Below are positions 23,215 to 28,753 of a stretch of DNA of 28,753 nucleotides, piece by piece. The translations under genes and the position numbers were made by a program. The DNA is from a virus. The notes beneath the pieces are model-generated. The model saw only the letters and a program-made list of their open reading frames with translations, was not told the DNA's origin and did no database searches. The DNA lies in the IMG/VR virus record IMGVR_UViG_3300014711_000005, positions 1 through 28,753 of that record, one strand, 5' to 3'. Positions within the stretch are counted from its first letter, which is position 1, and every line of letters begins with the position of its first letter.

Positions 23215-25112
23215 TCCCGTGTTTCGATGGTGTATTCGGTGACGGTGCTGACGATTTCGTCGGCGCTGTCGCGTTTGACGGTTTGCACCGCGCGAGTGGG
23301 GTGCTGCACCACCACTTGGGCGGGCGGCACGGTGGCGTCCAGGTTCACCACGGGCGCGGCCACGTTGATGGTTTGCTCTGGCACGTTCACGGTGACAACC
23401 GGGGCGGCCTGCTGGGGCACGTTGACGATGATGGGCATCTCTGTTGCAACCTCTTTGATGTGCGCTTGCATGCTGCCCACCAAGCCGCGCATTTGCGCCT
23501 CAATGTCGGCGGTGGACAGCTGCACGGTGGTGGATCGGCTCATGCCGGTCAGGGCGGCCATCAGCTCGGCGTGCTGGCGTTGGGCCTGGGCGGCGCGGTC
23601 TTCGGCCTCCAGGCTGCGCCCCCCGTTTGGCTGGGTGAGCTGCGCCCCTGCGTTGGCGGCGGTTTGTGCGCCTGGTGCGCCTTCGTAGGCGGTGAGCTGC
23701 ACGCCAAATTCGGCGGCCAGTGCCTGCGCTTGGCCAATGGCTTTAATGGTGTCTTCGTAGTCGTAGCCCATGCTGGCGCACAGGTCTTGCGGAGCCATCA
23801 GGCCTGCTTTGACAGCCAGCACTTTGGCGTTCATGTCGGCTTGTGGGTCTACCCATTCCCAGCGGCGGGCCTGCCATTCGTGGCGGGCAAACTTGGCGGC
23901 TTTGCTGGCGGGCAGGGCCGATCCGTTGGGCATGGTGATGGCACCAGACAGCAGGGCCATTTGCAGCCACTGTCGGTAGACCGGCTCGACAAAGCAGCCG
24001 ATAAACCATTCCTGGTCTTTGGTCCAGCGGTCACGCTCTTCCAGCGTGCCCGACCGGATGCTGGAAAAGCTGACGCCTTCCAGGTCGTTGGCCAGCGAGT
24101 GGTAGGCCACGCCCCAGCCGGTGGCGATGCGCTGCAGGGTGGTTTTGGCAAATGGGCCAAAGACTTCGTTGGGGTATTTGCTTTCGTGCGGCTGAAATGT
24201 CACGCCCTGGGGCAGCGTGTCATACACGCCGGGCTGGCTGGTGCTGATCTGTTGGCCGTTGTCTTGCTGGCCAAGCGGGGCCATGCCGTCTGGCGTGGTG
24301 AAAAACCCGTAATGGTTAGCCCCATGTTCGGCAGCCAGCAGGGCCGACAGCATGAACCCGCCCAGGTGGTGCAGGCTGAGCATGCCGGGGGCCATCCATG
24401 GGATGCCGCGCACTTGCTCGGCGCGGGTGACTTTGAAGCGGTGCAGCGTTTCGTCGGTGCTGACGCGCACGCGGCGGCGGTTGCTGCGCGCGCCGTCGCT
24501 GGGGTGCGCCTCAAACAGATGCAGGGCCACGGGGCGGCGGTAGTCGTTGACTTCCACGCCCATGATGACGGTGTTGCCGTTGTGCGTGCCGTTGAATGTG
24601 GTGTCGATGCGGTCCACATCGATGACTTGCAGCGCAAAGTTGAAGCGGTTGCCCGCGTCTGCGCCTTTGACGATGCGCACCAAAAACTCGCCGTCACTGG
24701 GCAGGCTGCCCATGATGCTGCGGCACAAGTCTGCAAAGCTCATGTGGCCGGTCACGTCGGCGGCCTTGCTCCATTCGGCCCAGGCGGCTTCAATGGCGGC
24801 GTTGGCCGTGCGGTCGGGTTTGCCGGGGCTGTCTTCTACCCGCGCTTGCAGGCGTATGCCCACGGGGCCGACCACGTTGTTTTGCACCATGTCCACAAAC
24901 TTGGCAGCGTAGTCGTTGTTGTGCACCAGCTCGCGGCCACGGCGGCGCAGCAGGTCCAGGTCGTTTTGCAGTTCTTGGTTGATGCTGTTGGCCGTGGCAA
25001 ACCAGTCAGCCGTCATGCGGTCAATGCGGGCGGCGGCAAAGCGGCGAATCTGCATGCCGTTGGTTTTGCGCGTGAGCCAGTTGGCGGCGCGTTGAAAAAT
25101 CGTGGGTTTCAT
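23211..25112 (-). CDS. Portal protein (lambda gpB family)
   Basis: 633 residues. The lambda-type portal core covers about 1-500: RIDRMTADWFATANSINQEL near the start (start and end of this motif at about 29-48), LRRRGRELVHNNDYAAKFVDM, FLVRIVKGADAGNRF, VRGIPWMAPGMLSLHHLGGF and ERDRWTKDQEWFIGCFVEPV. A C-terminal extension of about 130 residues follows, Ala/Gln-rich, then beta-like with repeats such as VTVNVPEQTINV and a final VKRDSADEIVSTVTEYTIE. The 12-subunit ring would sit at one capsid vertex, take DNA from the terminase and join the tail. Lambda gpB is 533 residues, so the extension is the unusual part. Start overlaps the gpW-like stop as ATGA. Confidence 0.95.
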   Translation of the reverse strand: MKPTIFQRAANWLTRKTNGMQIRRFAAARIDRMTADWFATANSINQELQNDLDLLRRRGRELVHNNDYAAKFVDMVQNNVVGPVGIRLQARVEDSPGKPDRTANAAIEAAWAEWSKAADVTGHMSFADLCRSIMGSLPSDGEFLVRIVKGADAGNRFNFALQVIDVDRIDTTFNGTHNGNTVIMGVEVNDYRRPVALHLFEAHPSDGARSNRRRVRVSTDETLHRFKVTRAEQVRGIPWMAPGMLSLHHLGGFMLSALLAAEHGANHYGFFTTPDGMAPLGQQDNGQQISTSQPGVYDTLPQGVTFQPHESKYPNEVFGPFAKTTLQRIATGWGVAYHSLANDLEGVSFSSIRSGTLEERDRWTKDQEWFIGCFVEPVYRQWLQMALLSGAITMPNGSALPASKAAKFARHEWQARRWEWVDPQADMNAKVLAVKAGLMAPQDLCASMGYDYEDTIKAIGQAQALAAEFGVQLTAYEGAPGAQTAANAGAQLTQPNGGRSLEAEDRAAQAQRQHAELMAALTGMSRSTTVQLSTADIEAQMRGLVGSMQAHIKEVATEMPIIVNVPQQAAPVVTVNVPEQTINVAAPVVNLDATVPPAQVVVQHPTRAVQTVKRDSADEIVSTVTEYTIETRE

Positions 25113-25675
25113 GCGCCAAATCTCACAAAAATGCGGCCCGGCACGCCGCCGGTGCCGGGGCTGTTGGCCATTTGCTGGGCTGCCTCTTCCCGCGCCACTT
25201 CGCCGCGCAGGCGGTCGCGCAGTTGCAGCAGTTCGCCCATGCTGTAGTGCTTCAGTCGGCGGCCAGCGATTTCGTATTCCTGCACGTTGGTGCTGGCGGT
25301 TTTGAGCATGACGGCCTCAACGGCATCGAGCATCACCCGGCTGGGGCTGCGGCTGTCAAGTTTGGTGACGGCATCAAACGATGGGGCGATGGTGATGCGC
25401 CCAGCGCCTACGGTGTAGACCTCGCCCGCGTTGGTGGCTTGCGCCCGCCAGTCGTAGGCGCCTGCGTGCCAGGCGTTGGTGGTGGTGGCCGTCACGTTGA
25501 CCAGGTGGTCATCGCCTTGCGCAGCGCTGGTGATGACGATTTTGTGGTCGGCGTTGATGAGGGTGTAGACCAAGGCCCACCCAGCGCTGGCCGGGTAGTC
25601 GGCCAGGGTTTTGAGCCACTTGGCGGTGTCGCCAGCGACGATGCTGGCCGGTTCGGTGGTGGGGATGGTTGTCAC
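25109..25675 (-). CDS. gpW-like head-tail connector with N-terminal extra domain
   Basis: 188 residues. The C-terminal part (about 100-165) resembles the gpW family: LDAVEAVMLKTAS, then EYEIAGRRLKHYSMGELLQL and an arginine-rich helix RDRLRGEVAREEAA. It ends GRIFVRFGA. The first 100 residues are a beta-rich Ig-like or connector domain (WALVYTLINADHKIVITSAA, AYDWRAQATN). It lies next to portal, the W position. It would seal DNA in the head and help tail joining. The N-terminal domain is extra compared with lambda gpW, which is 68 residues. A hairpin repeat lies 40 bases before the start. Confidence 0.65.
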   Translation of the reverse strand: MTTIPTTEPASIVAGDTAKWLKTLADYPASAGWALVYTLINADHKIVITSAAQGDDHLVNVTATTTNAWHAGAYDWRAQATNAGEVYTVGAGRITIAPSFDAVTKLDSRSPSRVMLDAVEAVMLKTASTNVQEYEIAGRRLKHYSMGELLQLRDRLRGEVAREEAAQQMANSPGTGGVPGRIFVRFGA

Positions 25676-25715
25676 GGTGGTTTCGGGTGGTTTGCCCGAA
25701 ATGTCACCGATGAGA

Positions 25716-25753
25716 TGTAAACCTGTTAAGACAAAACGGTTTACATTTTTTCA
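25716..25753. repeat. Hairpin repeat, copy 2
   Basis: Minus-strand reading starts at the stop codon of the Mor-like gene (25753-25751), then five A residues, TGTAAACCGTT, a TTGTCTT centre and AACAGGTTTACA. The outer 8 bases and the inner GTT/AAC pair as an inverted repeat with one bulged A. It is the partner of copy 1 (18950-18988), in the same orientation, and lies 40 bases before the gpW-like start. Both copies begin at a gene's stop codon and stand before a start in an otherwise overlapping operon. Confidence 0.9.
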
Positions 25754-26155
25754 GCTTGGCGTCTGTCCCTTGCCGTTGATGATTTTCCACAGCGCCATGC
25801 GGCTCAGGCCGTAGCGGCGCTCCAGCAGGGCCATGCGCTCACCTGCCTGGTGGTCGCGCTGGATGGCGCGGTTGCGGGCGCTGCGTTCGCGGCGGGCGCT
25901 TTCGGTGGTGCCGGGTATGTAAACCCGATCGCCCGCATATTCCCGATGCTTTTGGTCGCTGATGGCCAAGGCCATGGCGGCCAGCTGGTCGCGGTGTTCT
26001 GCCAGTGCTGCGCAAAAACTGGGGGCCATTTGCAGCACAGCGTCCAGCACATCGTCAATCAGGTCATCAGTCGCGGGCGCAAACACAGGCGCAGCATTTG
26101 TGGCCAGCAGGTCTGGCGCTGATTTTTCGGCTGAGGTAGCGGATTTTTTCACCAT
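25751..26155 (-). CDS. Mor-like DNA-binding regulator
   Basis: 134 residues. The C-terminal half fits the Mor/C transcription activator domain: GDRVYIPGTTESARRERS, then RNRAIQRDHQAGERMALLE and the helix-turn-helix RYGLSRMALWKIINGKG at the end. The N-terminal half is an acidic helical region (DDLIDDVLDAVLQMAP). Mor-type proteins of phage Mu bind dyad sites and switch on middle or late promoters. Its gene overlaps the large-terminase stop by 7 bases, and its own stop starts hairpin repeat copy 2. It may regulate capsid gene expression, though a packaging-linked role is also possible because relatives occur next to terminase genes. Confidence 0.75.
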   Translation of the reverse strand: MVKKSATSAEKSAPDLLATNAAPVFAPATDDLIDDVLDAVLQMAPSFCAALAEHRDQLAAMALAISDQKHREYAGDRVYIPGTTESARRERSARNRAIQRDHQAGERMALLERRYGLSRMALWKIINGKGQTPS

Positions 26156-28194
26156 GTTCGGGCAGGTCCTTGTTGGCGCGATGGGCGGCGCATGAGTGGG
26201 CGGGCCGGTTGCGGCTGGGGTGTGTTTGGCGTGGCGTCCAAACTTTCAAATTTATCTGGTGATGGCGTGTTTGTGTCGGTGTTTGTGATCGGGATTGCAA
26301 ACAAATCTCCGCTGCGGGGTTGCACCGCTTCTTCCAGCTTGTCCCACATGGCGCTGGTGTAGGTGTGCAAGCCCAGGGCGTGGGTCACAAAGATGGCGTA
26401 GACACTGCAGTCCAGCACTTCGTTGCGTGCCCGCTTGGTGTTGACCCACTTGTATTCAATGCCCCGGCTGGTCTTTTGGGGCACACGGCTTTCGGCGGTG
26501 AGCTGCACATAAAACTCGGGCGGCAGGTCTTTGGAAAAGTGCACGTATCCAGGACCTGGCTGGGTGACCATGAGGCGGCCATAAACCAGGTCTTTGGCGG
26601 TGTCGGTGCCAACGTACCACAGGCGCACACCGCGCTTGAGCACTTGGCCGCGCCAGTTCACGTCCTGGATGGTGGCCTTGCCTTTGACCATCTTGCTGGG
26701 CTGCGGGTCGCCACGCACGGCAAACACGCGCTGGCGGTCGCGCAGGCGGCAGTAGTTGTACGCCTGGTGCGTGAAGTGGCCACCCGTGTCCACAGCCATG
26801 GCCTCGATCTTCATGCCGCGCCCGTTAGCGTGGGTGAAAACGGTCTCTCGGTAGGCGTCCAGCTTGTCCCATTCTCGCTCGTCGGCGGGGTTGGCCATGA
26901 TGACGGTGTAATCCACCGCCCACATTTCCTCGCCCCGGCCAATGGCCCAGGTGACCAGCTCAAAGCGGTTGTCTTGCACGTCGCACCCGGTCACCAGCAC
27001 CAGGCCGCCATACGGCACGGTGAATCTGCGGTAGTTTTCGGCGCGGCGGGCCAGGGCGTTTTCGTCGGCCTTCTCCAGCGATTCTTCCCAGCACTCGCCC
27101 AGCGTTTCGTTGACAAAGCCTTCCAGCGGCCCTGTCTCGCCAGCCTTGGCTTTGGTGCTGGCCTCGATGAATTCGCGCACGATGTCTGACCATTCGCGCT
27201 GCGGGCTGTAGGCCGTCCAGATGTGGAAAGCCACGTGTCGCGGGGCGTTGCGCTTGTCGCCCTGGGCGTTGCGCCAGATCTGGTCGTGGCCATACCGGTA
27301 TTCGCCGCAGCCGCTGACCCAGCAGGCACCCCGCTCCCAAAGGCGCAGGTAGTCGGCTTGGGTGATGCTGGCCCGGCAGTGTGGGCACACGTGTCGCACC
27401 GTGGCCGGGTCCGATCCGTCCCATTTAAACCCGTGGTCCACCTTGCGCCCCCCCCACAAAATTGGGTGCTCTGCATCGCAGTGCGGGCAGGTGATGTGAT
27501 ACGTCATACGGGCGTCGGCGTGGTCTTCTCGGTATTCCACATGGCTCAAGCCCTTGACCCGTGGCGTGCTGCCCGCGATCAGCTTGGGGAACGGTGCGCC
27601 CTCCAGCCGGCCACGCGCCAAGGTGATAGGGTCCGATGATTTTTCAACCTTTTGGTCAAAGCCATCTGCCTCGTCCAGCATGGCCACAGCTACCGTGATG
27701 CGCCGATAAGCCCGAGCCGCTTTGCCGCCCAAGATGTGCAGCACCGACCCCAAAAAGCTCTTGAGCTTCATCGTGTCTTCTTTGCCCGACAGCAGCACCG
27801 GCTTGATCGCGTCCACATCACGCAGCATCGGGTCGACCTCAGACTTCACAAACGAGTCACGGTCATCGTCGGTCGGCTGCCACAGCGCCTGCTTGCGACG
27901 GCGGTGAACAGCGTTGTAAGCAATGAAGGCCAGCAGCGTCTTGGTGTACCCAACCCGCTTGGCCTTGCGCACCGTCACCTCCTCGATGTCGTCATTGCTG
28001 AAAGCATCCATCCACCCGCGCTGAAACGGGTACGCCTGCCACCGCCCCTGCGTGTGGCTGGACTCGGCCGACAAGAAAAAGTTTTCTTCGGCCCACTTGC
28101 TCAGCGACTGCGGCACCACCGCCTGCAGCGGCGACAGCCCCGATGTGATGGCAGCCAAAACCGCCCGCAGGGTTTCGCTTGGTGCGCGACTCAT
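26149..28194 (-). CDS. Terminase large subunit (GpA family)
   Basis: 681 residues, near lambda gpA (641). The N-terminal ATPase has a Walker-A-like KAKRVGYTK at about 77-85 and a Walker B AMLDEADG at about 171-178. Paired CPHC motifs (Cys236/239 and Cys270/273) form a zinc-ribbon-like knuckle. The C-terminal nuclease region holds VTGCDVQDNRFEL, AVDTGGHFTHQAYNY and DCSVYAIFVTHALGL. It cuts concatemers at cos and drives DNA into the prohead through the portal. GpA-type terminases belong to cos phages, so cohesive ends are expected; the cos site probably lies just beyond the window's right edge. The start overlaps the small-subunit stop as ATGA. Confidence 0.96.
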   Translation of the reverse strand: MSRAPSETLRAVLAAITSGLSPLQAVVPQSLSKWAEENFFLSAESSHTQGRWQAYPFQRGWMDAFSNDDIEEVTVRKAKRVGYTKTLLAFIAYNAVHRRRKQALWQPTDDDRDSFVKSEVDPMLRDVDAIKPVLLSGKEDTMKLKSFLGSVLHILGGKAARAYRRITVAVAMLDEADGFDQKVEKSSDPITLARGRLEGAPFPKLIAGSTPRVKGLSHVEYREDHADARMTYHITCPHCDAEHPILWGGRKVDHGFKWDGSDPATVRHVCPHCRASITQADYLRLWERGACWVSGCGEYRYGHDQIWRNAQGDKRNAPRHVAFHIWTAYSPQREWSDIVREFIEASTKAKAGETGPLEGFVNETLGECWEESLEKADENALARRAENYRRFTVPYGGLVLVTGCDVQDNRFELVTWAIGRGEEMWAVDYTVIMANPADEREWDKLDAYRETVFTHANGRGMKIEAMAVDTGGHFTHQAYNYCRLRDRQRVFAVRGDPQPSKMVKGKATIQDVNWRGQVLKRGVRLWYVGTDTAKDLVYGRLMVTQPGPGYVHFSKDLPPEFYVQLTAESRVPQKTSRGIEYKWVNTKRARNEVLDCSVYAIFVTHALGLHTYTSAMWDKLEEAVQPRSGDLFAIPITNTDTNTPSPDKFESLDATPNTPQPQPARPLMRRPSRQQGPARTW

Positions 28195-28724
28195 TCGTCG
28201 CCTCCGATCGGCTCGTCATCCACATCGTCAGCCGGTGCCAGCGACTTGGCCACCAGGTCAGCCGTGGCCCGCACCCACTCGTTGCGAGCGTTGGCCAGCA
28301 GCGACATGACCTGGTCACGCGCCGCCTCGGGCAAGTCTGGGCAGGTTTTGCGCAGCGCGGCGGGCAGCTGGTCAAAGCGCTCCACCACCGACATGCTGGC
28401 CGTGGCCAACACCTCCGCCAGCAGCGCAATGGGCGCGAACTCACCACGCGCCACAGCGTTCTTGATCTCGATGCCGTGCCGCTGCTCACGCGCCAGCGCA
28501 GCCCGCTCTTGCACCAGGTCAAGCCCGCCCATCTCTTCGGACTGGCGGCCAGCGGCCACCTCGCGCAGCCAGGCGCAATACTGGCGCAGCTGCAGGGCCA
28601 GCGGCTGCCCGCGCTCCACCACACCATCGCTCACCAGCTGGCTCACCCGCGCCTCGCTCACGCCGATCAATTCGGCCAGCTCGGCCTGTGCGCCCTGCCG
28701 ATCCAGTGACTCAGCCGCCCTCAC
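28191..28724 (-). CDS. Terminase small subunit (Nu1-like)
   Basis: 177 residues from a GTG start at 28724 with a good Shine-Dalgarno (AAGGGG, five bases upstream). The N-terminus is a helix-turn-helix (GAQAELAELIGVSEARVSQL) that should bind cos DNA, followed by a GVVERG turn. The middle has a long helix (REVAAGRQSEEMGGLDLVQE) and the rest is helical for oligomerisation and binding the large subunit. The order small-large terminase at the start of the late operon is the lambda pattern. Overlaps the large subunit start as ATGA. Confidence 0.88.
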   Translation of the reverse strand: MRAAESLDRQGAQAELAELIGVSEARVSQLVSDGVVERGQPLALQLRQYCAWLREVAAGRQSEEMGGLDLVQERAALAREQRHGIEIKNAVARGEFAPIALLAEVLATASMSVVERFDQLPAALRKTCPDLPEAARDQVMSLLANARNEWVRATADLVAKSLAPADDVDDEPIGGDE

Positions 28725-28753
28725 TTAAGCCCCTTAGCAAAACCATGAAACAG
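28721..28753 (-). CDS. Possible C-terminus of an upstream gene
   Basis: The minus strand is open from the window edge to TGA at 28723-28721, giving LFHGFAKGLK and overlapping the small-terminase GTG start as GTGA. Ten residues are too few to identify anything, and the region could equally be non-coding cos-proximal DNA. Confidence 0.2.
   Translation of the reverse strand: MFHGFAKGLK

Noticed and set aside
23187-25247. Long plus-strand open frame opposite the portal gene (and similar ones opposite J, the capsid fusion and the tape measure)
   Set aside because: They mirror GC-rich codons of well-identified minus-strand genes, have low-complexity His/Gly/Ala/Val content, and show no ribosome-binding site or family motif.
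25919-25927. Single TGTAAACCC half-site near repeat copy 2 (and another near 12004)
   Set aside because: Both lie in coding sequence where the codons explain them (Val-Tyr-Ile-Pro in the Mor-like gene), and they lack the second arm and centre.
1-28753. CRISPR array, insertion sequence, transposase, toxin-antitoxin pair or rRNA
   Set aside because: No regularly spaced repeats, transposase motifs, terminal inverted repeats with target duplication, or toxin/antitoxin signatures were seen.

Overview
The window looks like most of the genome of a temperate, lambda-like siphovirus of a beta-proteobacterium. Comamonadaceae or other Burkholderiales is my guess, from the high GC content, the GCC/CTG/CAG-rich codon use and the style of the proteins; no host gene is visible to prove it. 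Genes are packed tightly, and most neighbours overlap by 1-14 bases or lie only a few bases apart.

Left region (1-1549, plus strand): the end of an early operon. It holds the C-terminus of an unknown protein, a 196-residue unknown protein, a 45-residue single-span membrane protein, an AlpA/excisionase-like DNA-binding protein and an AT-rich HNH-AP2 homing-type endonuclease. Each overlaps the next. The endonuclease runs head-on into the 3' end of the tyrosine integrase gene (minus strand, 1523-2527).

Integration region (2528-2849): no gene. It holds a candidate attP. A 7-7-7 core at 2669-2689 shares 16 bases with the typical 3' end of a tRNA gene and is flanked on both sides by GGGGATTTT and GTGCAA repeats. 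A factor-independent terminator ending the late operon and a second perfect hairpin at the endolysin stop follow. Because phage genes lie on both sides of the candidate core, the DNA appears to be in unintegrated (virion or circular) form.

Late region (2850-28753, all minus strand, so read from right to left): small and large terminase; Mor-like regulator; gpW-like connector; portal; permuted papain-like hydrolase; a giant 1189-residue beta-rich protein with a coupled small basic protein; protease-major capsid fusion; gpFII-like and tail-terminator-like connectors; tail tube; tail chaperone pair joined by a predicted -1 frameshift; tape measure; M-like, DUF1833, NlpC/P60 and J-like tip proteins; tail-collar fibre; fibre-assembly protein; a three-gene envelope cassette (inner-membrane coiled coil, secreted cysteine protein, outer-membrane beta-barrel); holin; M15 endolysin.

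The main points for a second look are: the envelope cassette beside holin and endolysin, in a phage with no recognisable Rz/Rz1 spanins; two nearly identical 38-39-base hairpin repeats, each starting at a stop codon and lying about 40 bases before a capsid-module gene; the giant head-module protein; the frameshift signal with slippery heptamer, 6-base spacer and 11-bp stem; an internal ribosome-binding site inside the protease-capsid fusion; and the intact attP.
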